From the NCBI GenBank assembly GCA_900471605.1, contig UCEY01000016.1, positions 282,272 through 346,271 on the forward strand: 64,000 bases of DNA, in the 5' to 3' direction. This stretch comes from Hyphomicrobiales bacterium. Lineage in GTDB: Bacteria; Pseudomonadota; Alphaproteobacteria; Rhizobiales; Rhizobiaceae. The notes under the pieces were generated by a model. It searched no databases and was not told where the DNA came from. It saw only the letters and a program-made list of their open reading frames with translations. A program made the translations under genes and the position numbers. The first letter of the stretch is position 1. Every line of letters begins with the position of its first letter. Below, piece after piece: positions 9,274-18,940 of this stretch.

Positions 9274-10673
9274 CATCGATAAAAGACTGGCGCTTCCTGC
9301 AGCAACCGGGCCATCAAAAAGCCCTGCGCGGCGACGCCGTTCCGGCTGCCCTTCCCACCCTCGCTTCAGCCATTCCGCTTGCCCCCGGCGACCTCATTCT
9401 GCCCATGCCGGTGAACGCTCATGACCACGGCTATGGCATCCGCACACTGGATTTCGGCAGTCTCGACGACGCGCTGGAGGCCTGGATCCCGACGATGCGG
9501 CTGCGGCCCCGCACCGAGGCCTATCTCGAAGCCCTCGTCGCCTTCGGACGCCTCGCGAAGACCGGCGTTGCCGCGACCATCCACTGCCATAATTCGCTCA
9601 ATGCAGCCCGCCTGGTCGAAGAAGCGCTGGAAGTGATCCGCGCGGCAAAGGATGTCGGCATCCGGCTCGGCCTCTCCTGCCCGCTCCTCGACCACGACGC
9701 CTGGGCCTATGATGGCGGACCGGAAAGGCTGAAGCCGTTCCTGAGCGCGGCGGACTGGGAAGCCCTTTCCCCGCTCGCCCCGCGCTACGCGCCTTTCCGG
9801 GAACAGCTCGCCGCCGCCGACGCAGTCGCCGCCGCGAATACCAATCCGCTTGTCGATGTCCAATACGGTCCGATAGGCCCGCAATGGTGCTCCAACGCGC
9901 TCCTCGAAGCGATCGCCGATGCCTCCGCCACGAACGACCGCCGCATCCACATGCACCTGCTTGAAAGCCCACGGCAGAGGGCCTGGCTGGACCGGCGCTT
10001 TCCGCAGGGCATCGTCCGTTATCTCGACGAGATCGGCTTCCTCTCGCCCCGGCTGGCGGTTGCCCATGGCGTGCAACTGCGGCCCGACGAATACGAATTG
10101 CTGGCCGAACGCGGTGTCCAGCTCGTCTCCAACCCATCCGCCAACCTGCGCCTTCGCTCGGGCATCGCCCCGCTGGCGGCTGCCGTCAAACGCGGCCTGC
10201 GCTTCGGCATCGGGCTCGACGGCAGCGCCTTCGACGACGACCAGGATCTCTGGCGCGAAATGCGGCTCCTCTATCTTCTGCATGGCGGCCGCGAACTCGA
10301 ACGGAGCTTTACGGCAGCCGACATTTTCGACGCCGCGATCCGCACCGGAGCCGCCGTTATCAACGCGCCGCTCGGAGAGGATTTCACGGTCATCGACTAC
10401 GAAGCCCTGCTCGCCGACAGCGTCTTCGACGATCTCGACGAGGCCGAAGTGCTGTTGAACCGCATGTCGGCCGCCCATGCCAAGGCGACCTATGTCGCCG
10501 GTCGCCCGGTGATGCGGGACGGCGAGCTTCTCAACGTCGATTTTGACGCCGCCCGCAAGGAACTGCTGGCGCAGGCCAGAGCCGATCTGCCTCGCCTCAC
10601 CATCGAGCGGGAACGATGCGGCAAGCTGATTGCCGCGACCCGCGCCTACTATGAAAGCTGGGCAGATAATTAA
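9270..10673 (+). CDS. Amidohydrolase-family protein (cytosine deaminase/chlorohydrolase-like)
   Basis: 467 residues, GTG start overlapping the LysR stop. The fold is that of the amidohydrolase superfamily. A His-rich strand-1 motif appears as NAHDHGYG (in place of the usual HxH), with a further histidine segment IHCHNSLNAAR, HMHLLESPRQR, a late His in VAHGVQL and the metal Asp candidate in GIGLDGSAFDDD. The arrangement matches the deaminases/hydrolases of aminopyrimidines and triazines. It may hydrolyse an amide or amidine in the same pathway. Its stop overlaps the convergent ferredoxin stop. Confidence 0.82.
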   Translation: MTSIKDWRFLQQPGHQKALRGDAVPAALPTLASAIPLAPGDLILPMPVNAHDHGYGIRTLDFGSLDDALEAWIPTMRLRPRTEAYLEALVAFGRLAKTGVAATIHCHNSLNAARLVEEALEVIRAAKDVGIRLGLSCPLLDHDAWAYDGGPERLKPFLSAADWEALSPLAPRYAPFREQLAAADAVAAANTNPLVDVQYGPIGPQWCSNALLEAIADASATNDRRIHMHLLESPRQRAWLDRRFPQGIVRYLDEIGFLSPRLAVAHGVQLRPDEYELLAERGVQLVSNPSANLRLRSGIAPLAAAVKRGLRFGIGLDGSAFDDDQDLWREMRLLYLLHGGRELERSFTAADIFDAAIRTGAAVINAPLGEDFTVIDYEALLADSVFDDLDEAEVLLNRMSAAHAKATYVAGRPVMRDGELLNVDFDAARKELLAQARADLPRLTIERERCGKLIAATRAYYESWADN

Positions 10674-11008
10674 TGGGCCGGCTCGCGCATGGGCATGGCT
10701 GTCACCACCGGGTGATCGACATTTCGCGTCCGGCTCTTGTCCCAGCCGCCCGGAGATCCCAAACCGGTGACCTCGGGGCCGAAATAGTCCCGGTTCACCG
10801 GAACGAAGGCCATCTGCGCCTCGCTCGCTTCCTCGTCATAGGCGATGGCATCGACCGGACAGATGGAAAGACAGAGACCGCAATTGATGCACTCGTCCGG
10901 ATGGATATAGAACATCCTGCCGCCCTCATAGATGCAGTCGACGGGACAGGCCGCGGTACAGGCGCCGTCCTTAACGTCGATACAAGGTTCGGTGATGATG
11001 TAGGCCAT
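10670..11008 (-). CDS. Ferredoxin with two iron-sulfur cluster motifs (7Fe/8Fe type)
   Basis: 112 residues. The first half has cysteines in EPCIDVKDGACTAACPVDC and the second has a classical C-x2-C-x2-C-x3-C motif (CINCGLCLSICPVDAI), as in FdxA-like ferredoxins. A family-typical C-terminal extension of about 50 residues follows. It is convergent with the amidohydrolase, sharing bases at the stops. The most likely role is electron transfer with the FAD oxidoreductase of the same region; general FdxA housekeeping duty is the alternative. Confidence 0.93.
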   Translation of the reverse strand: MAYIITEPCIDVKDGACTAACPVDCIYEGGRMFYIHPDECINCGLCLSICPVDAIAYDEEASEAQMAFVPVNRDYFGPEVTGLGSPGGWDKSRTRNVDHPVVTAMPMREPAH

Positions 11009-11203
11009 CGGATCGTTCGCCTCTCATTGCCTTTGGCGCACTATCCCAAACCTCAGCGTTGCTGAAAAGAAGCATATTTCGCAGCAAGCATTCGAATTTA
11101 GGCAACACCCCGATTGCGTTCATTTCCTATTCGCGCTTCCTTGCCCTGATGGCTTTCCCTACAATCACGCTTGTCCTCCGCGAATCCTGGAAATGAGGTT
11201 TTC

Positions 11204-13006
11204 ATGCCCGCCCTCACCCGCTTCTCCGTCCAGCCCCTTTCGACCATGACCCGCCGCCTGGCGGATGTCGCCTCCGCCCGCCACGATCCGGATCTCGTCA
11301 TTCAGGGCGCACGCGTGCTCTCCACCTATTCGGAACGCATTCTCGACGGTCGCGAAGTCTGGATCTCGGGCGGCCGCATCGCAGGCGTGAAGCCTGCCAG
11401 CAGCTACCGGAATGGCTCGGCAAAACTCTATGACGCCAAGGGCGGGATCATTGCCCCCGGCCTCGTCGATCCGCACATCCACATCGAATCCTCGATGGTG
11501 ACGGCCTGCGCCTATGCCGAGGCCGCACTTCTCAACGGCACCACGACGATCTTCTGCGACAGCCACGAGATCGGCAACGTCATGGACGTGGCAGGCGTCG
11601 AGGCGATGCTCGAAGACGCACGCCAGGCGCCGCTGTCGATCTTCCTGACCGTCCCGAGCACCGTGCCGGCAACGTCGCCGGAGCTCGAAACCGCCGGTGG
11701 CGACCTGACGCCCGCCAAGATCGCCGCTTTGTTCGACAAATGGCCGGAAGCCGTGGCGCTCGGCGAAAAGATGGACTTCGTGCCGGTCGCCATGGGCGAC
11801 GAACGCAGCCATGCGATCCTCGCCGCAGCCCTGCAGCGCGGCCGGCCGGTCTCGGGCCACGTCTATGGCCGGGAGTTCGTCGCGGCCTATGCCGCTTCCG
11901 GCGTCACCGATACCCACGAGGCGATCGATCGCGACATCGCCGACGACCTGCTCGAGGCCGGCGTCTGGCTCTTCCTGCGCGGCGGACCGCCGACGACGCC
12001 GTGGCATTCCCTGCCGCATGCGATCAAGACGATCACCGAACTCGGCGCCTCGCACAAGCGCGTTGCCGTCTGCACCGACGACCGCGATGCCGAGGACCTG
12101 CTCGCCTTCGGCCTGGACTGGGTGACACGCGAAGCCATCAAGGCCGGCATGACGCCGGAACAGGCCTGGGCGATGGGCTCGCTGCACGGCGCGACCCGTT
12201 TCGGCATGGAGGGCGAGATCGGCGGCATGGGCGGCGGCCGCCGTGCCGATCTGGTGCTTCTGTCCGACGATCTGAAACCGGTCAGCACCTGGTATGGCGG
12301 CGAACTGGTGGTCGACAATCGCAAGATCACGCCGGTCCTTGATGAAGCCCTGTCGAAACCCTATCGTTATCCCGAGGCCGCCTATCACACCGTCAAGCTG
12401 CCGAAAAACCTCAAGCTGACGCCCGACCTTCCCATCGACACCGTCACCGCCCATACGATCCGCACGGAGCTTCCCGGCATCACGCTCGGCCACGTCACGG
12501 TGACGCTCGAACCCGCCAACGACTGGCAGGCCCATTTCGACCGTCATGACCTCTGCTTCGTCACCGTCGTCGAGCGGCATGGCAAATCGTCCGGCAACGT
12601 CGCGCACGGGCTGCTGAACGGTTTCGGCCTGAAAAAGGGCGCGGTCGCCTCCTCGGTCGGCCATGACAGCCACAACATCATCGTTGCCGGCACCAACGAG
12701 GCGGACATGCAGGTGGCGCTTGACGCAATCGAGGAAACGCAGGGTGGCGTCTGCGTCGTGATGGACGGCAAGGTCACGGCCATGGTGCCGTTGCCGATCG
12801 CCGGCCTGCTCTCCGACAAGCGCGTCCACGACGTCGCCGAAGAGGTGAAGGCTCTGAAGCTGGAATGGGAAAAGGCCGGCTGCACCATCGCCTATATGGG
12901 CTTCAACCTCATCCCGCTGTCGGTCATTCCGGAAATCCGTATCACCGACAAGGGACTTGTGCTGGTGCCGGAAATGGTGATCTCGCCGCTCTTCGAAAAA
13001 GCCTGA
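11204..13006 (+). CDS. ade: Adenine deaminase
   Basis: About 600 residues, the normal size for Ade/YfbA-type adenine deaminases. The metal-binding motif HIHIESSM is at about residues 91-98. Other family landmarks are [19 protein letters not shown] and, near the end, [17 protein letters not shown]. The enzyme turns adenine into hypoxanthine and ammonia with a binuclear metal centre. The ATG at 11204 is chosen because TGAGG lies a few bases upstream; a TTG 33 bases earlier keeps the frame open but lacks a site. The gene stands alone and converges on the M20 peptidase. Confidence 0.95.
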   Translation: MPALTRFSVQPLSTMTRRLADVASARHDPDLVIQGARVLSTYSERILDGREVWISGGRIAGVKPASSYRNGSAKLYDAKGGIIAPGLVDPHIHIESSMVTACAYAEAALLNGTTTIFCDSHEIGNVMDVAGVEAMLEDARQAPLSIFLTVPSTVPATSPELETAGGDLTPAKIAALFDKWPEAVALGEKMDFVPVAMGDERSHAILAAALQRGRPVSGHVYGREFVAAYAASGVTDTHEAIDRDIADDLLEAGVWLFLRGGPPTTPWHSLPHAIKTITELGASHKRVAVCTDDRDAEDLLAFGLDWVTREAIKAGMTPEQAWAMGSLHGATRFGMEGEIGGMGGGRRADLVLLSDDLKPVSTWYGGELVVDNRKITPVLDEALSKPYRYPEAAYHTVKLPKNLKLTPDLPIDTVTAHTIRTELPGITLGHVTVTLEPANDWQAHFDRHDLCFVTVVERHGKSSGNVAHGLLNGFGLKKGAVASSVGHDSHNIIVAGTNEADMQVALDAIEETQGGVCVVMDGKVTAMVPLPIAGLLSDKRVHDVAEEVKALKLEWEKAGCTIAYMGFNLIPLSVIPEIRITDKGLVLVPEMVISPLFEKA

Positions 13007-13018
13007 GCGGCAACGGGA

Positions 13019-14416
13019 TCAATCGGCGAGCTCGGCGAGGATGCGCACCCAGGAGCGGATCCCCTTGTGGAAGCTCGACAGGTCGTATTTCTCGTTCGGG
13101 CTGTGAACGCGGTTGTCGAAACGGGCGAAGCCGACCAGCAGGGCATCGCAACCGAGCCGGCGCTTGAACTCTCCGATGATCGGGATCGAGCCCCCGGTTC
13201 CGGCAAGCGCGGCCTCACATTCCCATTCTGTGGAAAGCGCCGCCAGCGTCTTGGTCAGGAACGGGCTCTCGATCGGCATCACGGTCGCCGGCGCAAGGCC
13301 GAAATCCTTGAAGGTCACCGAGCAGTCGGCCGGAATCCGCGCCTCGACATGCGCCTTGAAGGCATCGCGGATCTTCTCCGGCACCTGGCCCTCGACCAGC
13401 CGGAACGAGATCTTGGCGGTCGCCTTGGCCGGAATGACCGTCTTGAACCCCTCGCCCGTATATCCACCGCTCATGCCGTTGATCTCGCAGCTCGGACGCG
13501 CCCAGACCTGTTCGAGGATCGACCGGCCCGCTTCGCCCGCCGGAATATTCAGCCCGATATCGGCAAGGAAACCCTTCTCGTCGAACGGCAGCCGCTGCCA
13601 CTGTGCCTTGATCGCCTCCGGCAGCTCCTTCACGCCGTCGTAAAACCCTTCGACGGCGACGCCGCCATCTGGCGTCCTGAGACTCGCGACGACATCCGAC
13701 AGCACCTGCAACGCGTTGCGGGCGGCATTGCCGAACATGCCGGAATGCAGGTCCCGGTCGGCGCAGGATATCTCGATCTCGGTGCTGTAGAGCCCGCGCA
13801 GCATGGTGGTGACGGCCGGCGTTTCGCGGTCCCACATGTCGGTGTCGCAGACATAGACCATGTCGGCCTTCAGCTCTTCGGCGGTCGCGTCGAGGAATGG
13901 CGCAAGGCTTGGGCTGCCCGCCTCCTCCTCGCCTTCGAAAAGAATGCTGACCTGCACCGGCAGCTTTCCGGTCACGGCCTTCCAGGCGCGGCAGGCCTCG
14001 ACAAAGGTCATCATCTGGCCCTTGTCGTCCGAAGCGCCGCGCGCAACGATCGCGGTATCGCCGTTGGGCAGCGGTTCCAGCCGCGGCTCGAACGGGTCGC
14101 TCACCCATAGCGCCAGCGGATCGACAGGCTGGACGTCATAATGGCCATAGAACAGCAGATGCGGCCCGGCCGCATCCTTCTGGTGCGCAACGACCATCGG
14201 ATGCCCCGTCGTCGGCCGGACGGACGCGTCGAAACCGATCGAGGCAAGGTCGCGGCTCAGCCACTCGGCAGCAGCCTTGCACTGCTCGCGATAATCGGGA
14301 TCGGTGGAGATGCTCGGAATGCGGATCAAATCGAAGAGGCGAGCGAGGCTCTTGTCGATATCGGCATCGACGAGAGCCAGCACGGCGTCGATCTGGTCCC
14401 TGGATAGTCTCGGCAT
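13019..14416 (-). CDS. M20-family dipeptidase/metallopeptidase
   Basis: 465 residues. Metal ligands are visible in order: His in FYGHYDVQP, Asp in GASDDKGQ, the Glu pair in FEGEEEAGSPS, Asp in VCDTDMW, and a late His in RVHSPNEKYD. A dimerisation insert sits between residues about 200 and 330. This pattern is that of M20A/M20F dipeptidases such as carnosinase-like enzymes, acting on short peptides in the cytoplasm. It is separated from adenine deaminase by only 12 bases, in a convergent arrangement. Confidence 0.92.
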   Translation of the reverse strand: MPRLSRDQIDAVLALVDADIDKSLARLFDLIRIPSISTDPDYREQCKAAAEWLSRDLASIGFDASVRPTTGHPMVVAHQKDAAGPHLLFYGHYDVQPVDPLALWVSDPFEPRLEPLPNGDTAIVARGASDDKGQMMTFVEACRAWKAVTGKLPVQVSILFEGEEEAGSPSLAPFLDATAEELKADMVYVCDTDMWDRETPAVTTMLRGLYSTEIEISCADRDLHSGMFGNAARNALQVLSDVVASLRTPDGGVAVEGFYDGVKELPEAIKAQWQRLPFDEKGFLADIGLNIPAGEAGRSILEQVWARPSCEINGMSGGYTGEGFKTVIPAKATAKISFRLVEGQVPEKIRDAFKAHVEARIPADCSVTFKDFGLAPATVMPIESPFLTKTLAALSTEWECEAALAGTGGSIPIIGEFKRRLGCDALLVGFARFDNRVHSPNEKYDLSSFHKGIRSWVRILAELAD

Positions 14417-14506
14417 CTTGCACTCCTTGTCCGTTCGTCATTTCGGATCAAGGATGTAGCACTGTTTTCAGTGGCTCAGGAAGCACCAGGACGCCGCCGG
14501 CCACCC

Positions 14507-15364
14507 TTAATTTGAGGACCGGAAATCGAGTCCGATATCCAGCGTCGGCGCGCTGTGAGTGATCCATCCCACGGAGAGGAGGTCCACACCCGAAGCGGCG
14601 ACAGTCGCAGCGGTCGCCGGCGTGATCCCGCCCGAGGCTTCGGTGATCGCCCGGCCACCGACGATGCCGACCGCCTCGCGAAGCTCACCCGGCGTCATGT
14701 TGTCGAGCAGCACCGCATCGACGCCGACCTGCATGGCTTCGTGAAGCTGGGCGAGCGTATCCACCTCTACCTCGATTTTCACCATGTGCCCGACGCCCGA
14801 CCGGGCGCGGCGGATGGCTTCCGCGATGCCGCCCGCGATCGCCACGTGATTGTCCTTGATCAGCACCGCGTCATAGAGCGCGAAGCGATGATTCATGCCG
14901 CCGCCGGCACGTACCGCATGTTTTTCCAGCGCCCTCAGTCCCGGCGTCGTCTTGCGGGTGCAGACGACCGAGGCCTTGGTGCCTTCGATCGCCGTAACGA
15001 TGCCGGCCGTGACGCTGGCGATGCCGGAGAGATGGCCGAGGAAGTTGAGCGCGGTGCGTTCGCCGGTCAGAAGCCCGCGCGAGGGGCCCTCGATCGTCGC
15101 GATCACGTCACCCGGCTTCACGGCCCCGCCGTCCTCGATATGACGCGTCATGACGATTTTCGGATCGACGAGCTGGAAGGCGAGTTCCGCCGCATCGAGG
15201 CCGGCGATGACACCCGGCTTGCGCGCCGCCATGACGACGGTCGAGCGATGATCGGCTGGAATGACGGCCGTCGAGGTCACGTCTCCGGCAAGGCCGAGAT
15301 CCTCCAGAAGGGCTGCGCGCACGGGCGGTTCGACGAGAAGTCGCGGAAGGGCGGCAAGGGTCAT
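14507..15364 (-). CDS. nadC: Nicotinate-nucleotide pyrophosphorylase (quinolinate phosphoribosyltransferase)
   Basis: 285 residues from the ATG at 15364. That start is chosen because the nadB stop ends one base before it and because the family starts near here; the open frame extends 87 bases further upstream. The motifs TRKTTPGLRALEKHAVRAGG and HRFALYDAVLIKDNH are diagnostic for NadC. The enzyme converts quinolinate and PRPP to nicotinate mononucleotide. It is the last gene of the nadA-nadB-nadC operon. Confidence 0.97.
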   Translation of the reverse strand: MTLAALPRLLVEPPVRAALLEDLGLAGDVTSTAVIPADHRSTVVMAARKPGVIAGLDAAELAFQLVDPKIVMTRHIEDGGAVKPGDVIATIEGPSRGLLTGERTALNFLGHLSGIASVTAGIVTAIEGTKASVVCTRKTTPGLRALEKHAVRAGGGMNHRFALYDAVLIKDNHVAIAGGIAEAIRRARSGVGHMVKIEVEVDTLAQLHEAMQVGVDAVLLDNMTPGELREAVGIVGGRAITEASGGITPATAATVAASGVDLLSVGWITHSAPTLDIGLDFRSSN

Positions 15365-15365
15365 G

Positions 15366-16907
15366 TCAGGCACTCCGGGCAAGGGGATGGGAGGCAGTCC
15401 CGCGGGCAATTTCCAGCGCATCGGCGAAGCACATCCGCCGCCGCTCCGCATAGACGAGCTTCAACGGAAAATCGGTGCGCGCATGCGCGCCACGGGATTC
15501 CTTCCGAAGCGATGCAAATACCGCGATCAACAATGCGACGATCGCCGGATCGGCCGCCGCCCCTTCGCTCTCGACGAGCGGCAACAGGCTGGCAATCGCG
15601 CCGTGGATTGCGCCGGCATTTCTCAGAACGCCGAGATGCCGCGACACGATCGGCCGCACGGCGGAAATATCCGCCGGCACCGGCAGTTCGGCGTCGGCGA
15701 CCCGATGCACTATTGGGGCGGATGTGGCGGAAAGGTCCTGCGCGGCCCGCATGCCCATGACCGCGGCTTCGAGCAGCGAGTTGCTGGCCAGTCGGTTGGC
15801 GCCGTGGAGACCGGTCGAGGCTGCCTCCCCGACCACCCAGAGGCCGGACAGGGAACTGCGGCCGTTCTCATCCGTCGCCACGCCGCCCATGTGATAATGA
15901 ACGGCGGGACGAACCGGGATGAGCTCGGAATTGGGATCGACGCGCGCCTCCCGGCAAAGTGCGTCGATCGACGGGAACCTCCTGGAGAAACCGCTTCCGA
16001 GCGCCGGTCGCGCATCGAGGAAGACACGCCCGCCCCGGGCGATCTCGGCGCTGATCGCCCGCGCCACGATGTCCCGCGGAGCAAGTTCCGCACCCGGTTC
16101 GCGGGCCAGAAAACGCTCGCCCTTCTCGTTCACAAGCACCGCCCCCTCCCCGCGCACGGCCTCGCTGACCAATGCCAGCGGCCGTCGCGGCGAATCGAGC
16201 GCCGTTGGATGGAACTGCACGAATTCCATATCCGCAAGCATCGCGCCGGCGCGCGCGGCAAGCATAACGCCCTGGCCGAAATTGCCGGTGGGATTGGTGG
16301 TCGCATCATAGAGCCCGCCGACGCCGCCGGTCGCAAGAACCACGCGCGAAGTCGGCAGGATGGCCGTGCCCTTGGCCGTCGCGCAAAGCAGGCCGGATAC
16401 CGCATCGCCATTCATCAGAAGCCGACGAACCTCGACGCCATCAAGCACGGTGATCGACGGGGTTGTGGAAACGGCCTCGACCAGAGCCCGGACGATCGCC
16501 GCACCCGAGCCGTCACCCGCCACATGAACGATGCGGCGGCGTGAATGGGCGGCTTCGAGGCCGAGCGAAAGCGAGCCGTCTGCGGCACGGTCGAAACGCA
16601 CGCCGAACCTTTCCAGGATGGCGATGGCGTTCGGGGCTTCCCTCAGGATCGAAGCTGCAACCGCCGCGTCGCAAAGTCCGTCGCCGGCTGCGAGCGTATC
16701 GGCCAGATGCAGGTCCGCGCTGTCGTCGGCGCCGAGGCTCGCGGCGATGCCGCCCTGCGCCCAGGCGCTCGAAGTTTCCGCACCCAGCGCCGCGCGGGTG
16801 ATCAGGACGACGGGCTCCGGCGCCAAGGTCAGCGCCGTCACCAGCCCCGCCAGACCGCTGCCGACAATCGCGACACGGCCGGCGAGATGGTCGAGGATCT
16901 CGGTCAT
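15366..16907 (-). CDS. nadB: L-aspartate oxidase
   Basis: 513 residues. The FAD motif [15 protein letters not shown] lies near residue 12. The substrate/FAD region is [20 protein letters not shown] followed by [20 protein letters not shown], characteristic of NadB. It oxidises aspartate to iminoaspartate for NadA. The ATG at 16907 overlaps the nadA stop by four bases (ATGA). A longer open frame upstream is only read-through of the nadA shadow. The C-terminal helical domain looks slightly shorter than in E. coli. Confidence 0.97.
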   Translation of the reverse strand: MTEILDHLAGRVAIVGSGLAGLVTALTLAPEPVVLITRAALGAETSSAWAQGGIAASLGADDSADLHLADTLAAGDGLCDAAVAASILREAPNAIAILERFGVRFDRAADGSLSLGLEAAHSRRRIVHVAGDGSGAAIVRALVEAVSTTPSITVLDGVEVRRLLMNGDAVSGLLCATAKGTAILPTSRVVLATGGVGGLYDATTNPTGNFGQGVMLAARAGAMLADMEFVQFHPTALDSPRRPLALVSEAVRGEGAVLVNEKGERFLAREPGAELAPRDIVARAISAEIARGGRVFLDARPALGSGFSRRFPSIDALCREARVDPNSELIPVRPAVHYHMGGVATDENGRSSLSGLWVVGEAASTGLHGANRLASNSLLEAAVMGMRAAQDLSATSAPIVHRVADAELPVPADISAVRPIVSRHLGVLRNAGAIHGAIASLLPLVESEGAAADPAIVALLIAVFASLRKESRGAHARTDFPLKLVYAERRRMCFADALEIARGTASHPLARSA

Positions 16908-17875
16908 ATGGCGAGCATCCTCTCGACTGCGCGGCGGGCATCCGCGGCGATCGACGGATCGACGGTCACCTCGTGCTGGTTCTCCTCCAAGGCCTTGCGG
17001 ATGTTGCCGAGCGTGATGCGCTTCATGTGCGGGCAGAGATTGCACGGCCGCACGAATTCCACGTCCGGGTGATGCACGGCGACATTGTCGCTCATCGAGC
17101 ATTCGGTCAGAAGCACGACCCGAGCCGGCTTCTTGGCTCCGACATAGTCCGACATGACGGCGGTCGAACCGGCAAAATCGGCCTCGGCGACCACTTCCGG
17201 CGGACATTCCGGATGCGCCAGCACCATCACGCCCGGATGCGCCTCGCGCAGATCGCGGACATCCTGCGCGTTGAACAACTCGTGTACTTCGCAATGGCCA
17301 TGCCAGGCGATGATCTCGACATCGGTTTCGCGCGCCACGTTCTGCGCCAGATATTCGTCGGGGATCATCAGCACTTTGGGAACGCCGAGCGATTCCACCA
17401 CCTGCCTGGCATTGCCGGACGTGCAGCAGATATCGGACGCCGCCTTCACCGCCGCAGACGTATTCACATAGGTGATGATCGGCACACCCGGATGCGCCTG
17501 CCGCAGCAGGGCAATATCCGCAGGCGTGATCGAATCAGCCAGCGAACAGCCCGCTCCCATGTCGGGGATCAGCACCGTCTTTTCCGGGTTCAGGAGTTTT
17601 GCCGTCTCCGCCATGAAGTGCACTCCGGCGAGCACGATGACATCCGCGTCCACATCGATCGCCTTGCGGGCGAGCGCCAGGCTGTCGCCGACGATATCCG
17701 CGACGCCATGGAAGATCTCCGGTGTCTGATAGTTGTGCGCCAGGATGACGGCGTTGCGCGTTCGCTTGAGTTCGAGGATCGCTGCGACATCCGCCTCGTA
17801 GCTCATCCATTCGGCCTTGGGGATGACGCGGCTGACACGATCGTAAAGCGAGGAAACCGAAAGCGGAGAATTCAT
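16904..17875 (-). CDS. nadA: Quinolinate synthase
   Basis: 323 residues. Cysteines for the [4Fe-4S] cluster are expected among [26 protein letters not shown] and [11 protein letters not shown]; the HNYQTPEIF start segment is also typical. The enzyme condenses iminoaspartate with dihydroxyacetone phosphate. The ATG at 17875 follows AAGGAG by six bases, which rules out the TTG six bases earlier. Two palindromes just upstream of the ribosome-binding site suggest repression by NadQ. Confidence 0.97.
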   Translation of the reverse strand: MNSPLSVSSLYDRVSRVIPKAEWMSYEADVAAILELKRTRNAVILAHNYQTPEIFHGVADIVGDSLALARKAIDVDADVIVLAGVHFMAETAKLLNPEKTVLIPDMGAGCSLADSITPADIALLRQAHPGVPIITYVNTSAAVKAASDICCTSGNARQVVESLGVPKVLMIPDEYLAQNVARETDVEIIAWHGHCEVHELFNAQDVRDLREAHPGVMVLAHPECPPEVVAEADFAGSTAVMSDYVGAKKPARVVLLTECSMSDNVAVHHPDVEFVRPCNLCPHMKRITLGNIRKALEENQHEVTVDPSIAADARRAVERMLAI

Positions 17876-17889
17876 CAGCAACTCCTTTT

Positions 17890-17906
17890 ATACTCGAAGT
17901 GAGTAT
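17890..17906. promoter_or_regulatory. Operator-like palindrome 1 upstream of nadA (NadQ candidate site)
   Basis: The sequence ATACTCGAAGTGAGTAT is an inverted repeat with 6-bp perfect arms (ATACTC/GAGTAT) around five bases. It lies directly upstream of the nadA Shine-Dalgarno sequence. It shares the pattern AT-x-CTCGA-x-x-x-GAGT-x-T with the second palindrome 34 bases away, about three helical turns. Confidence 0.65.
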
Positions 17907-17923
17907 ATCCGGCGCAAAGAGAT

Positions 17924-17940
17924 ATTCTCGATTCGAGTTT
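17924..17940. promoter_or_regulatory. Operator-like palindrome 2 upstream of nadA (NadQ candidate site)
   Basis: ATTCTCGATTCGAGTTT is a second copy of the palindrome at 17890-17906, with a perfect CTCGA-x-TCGAG core. It lies four bases after the nadQ stop codon, between nadQ and nadA. Two copies in phase on the helix suggest cooperative binding of a dimeric repressor. Confidence 0.62.
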
Positions 17941-17943
17941 ATG

Positions 17944-18846
17944 TCAATTGCGTGAAAGCGGAAGTTTCGAACCCGATAGCGCGCGCTCCTCAAGGACCGC
18001 GTGACGGTAGCGGAAGAGCTTGGCAGGCCGGCCGCCTGTCTCGCTGGTCGCCTCCCCGGTTTCCTCGATCAGCTCCTGCTGGTCGATCAGCCGGCGGAAA
18101 TTCGGCTTGTGCAGGGTGAGCCCCGCCAGCGCCTCGACGGTGCGCTGCAATTGCGACAGCGTAAAACTCTCAGGCATCAGTTCGAACACGACCGGCCGGT
18201 ATTTGATCTTGGCGCGCAGCCGCGCGATCCCTGTCGCCAGGATGCGGCGGTGATCGGCAAACATCGAGCGACCGAAATTCTTCGCGGACGGAGAGCCCGC
18301 TTCGGTCACGAGCCCCGCCTCGTACATCAGCTCGTAACGCTGCAGGCCGAGATCCTCGTTCCAGGCGGCGCCATCGAGACCGAAGGCGAAATCGACTCGG
18401 CGCTGGCGGTGTTCGCGGCGGGCGGGTTCGGCCGCCACCCAATCCTGCATCCGGCCGGTAATGCCGGCCAGAATCTCCGGCCTCCCGCCGCGATGATCCT
18501 CCCAGGGGAAATATTCGTACCAACCGTGCCAGCCGGGCTTTCCGGCACCGGGGGCTGCCTGTTCGCGAACGAGGCCGAGATAGCTGATCGAAATCGTCCG
18601 CTCCCCGGCATCCTCATGGGTGCGGTCGCGATCGGCGAACGTGTAGAGCTGCTCGAGATAGCCGAGCGGATGGCCCGTCTGGTCTCCCACCCATTCGCGG
18701 AGCCCGGCCTGCAGGCTGCGATGGCCGAGCTCGAAAGGGCCGGACGGCAGCGCATCGCCGGAGCGAACTGTCATGACGCGCGGTTCGTCGCCTGTGACGG
18801 CGGAAAGAACCGCGATCAGTTCCGCATGGGCAAGTCCGATGGTCAA
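17944..18846 (-). CDS. nadQ: NadQ-type NUDIX-related transcriptional regulator of NAD synthesis
   Basis: 300 residues. The N-terminal two thirds resemble a NUDIX-like fold whose catalytic box is degenerate (LQAGLREWVGDQTGHPLGYL, lacking the REx2EE pattern), as in regulators that bind rather than hydrolyse nucleotides. The C-terminal third is a winged helix (FTLSQLQRTVEALAG, then PNFRRLIDQ and a basic GRPAKLFRYR). Family knowledge: NadQ (COG4111) represses nadABC in alphaproteobacteria. The position immediately upstream of nadA, with palindromes between, fits. NrtR is the alternative name for similar proteins. Confidence 0.82.
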   Translation of the reverse strand: MTIGLAHAELIAVLSAVTGDEPRVMTVRSGDALPSGPFELGHRSLQAGLREWVGDQTGHPLGYLEQLYTFADRDRTHEDAGERTISISYLGLVREQAAPGAGKPGWHGWYEYFPWEDHRGGRPEILAGITGRMQDWVAAEPARREHRQRRVDFAFGLDGAAWNEDLGLQRYELMYEAGLVTEAGSPSAKNFGRSMFADHRRILATGIARLRAKIKYRPVVFELMPESFTLSQLQRTVEALAGLTLHKPNFRRLIDQQELIEETGEATSETGGRPAKLFRYRHAVLEERALSGSKLPLSRN

Positions 18847-18859
18847 GCAAACTCCGGGG

Positions 18860-18903
18860 CGCGTAACGTGAAAAAGTCTCCAATATGGAAGTCACGTTAC
18901 GCG
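18860..18903. repeat. Perfect 12-bp inverted repeat between thiY and nadQ
   Basis: Arms CGCGTAACGTGA (18860-18871) and TCACGTTACGCG (18892-18903) are exact reverse complements around a 20-base spacer that itself contains TCCA-ATA-TGGA. There is no T-tract, so a standard intrinsic terminator is unlikely. It lies 14 bases upstream of the nadQ start. It could be an operator for nadQ or a structured 3' end of the thi transcript. Confidence 0.6.
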
Positions 18904-18940
18904 AACCGGAACCGAAATCCAACAAGATCAGCGACTTGGC

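Noticed and set aside
11165..12829. A 554-codon open frame on the minus strand
   Set aside because: It lies antisense to adenine deaminase, whose motifs are complete. The product is rich in Arg, Gly and Asp with no family features; long shadow frames are normal in GC-rich DNA. The same holds for the minus frames at 9366-10478 and 42683-43993.
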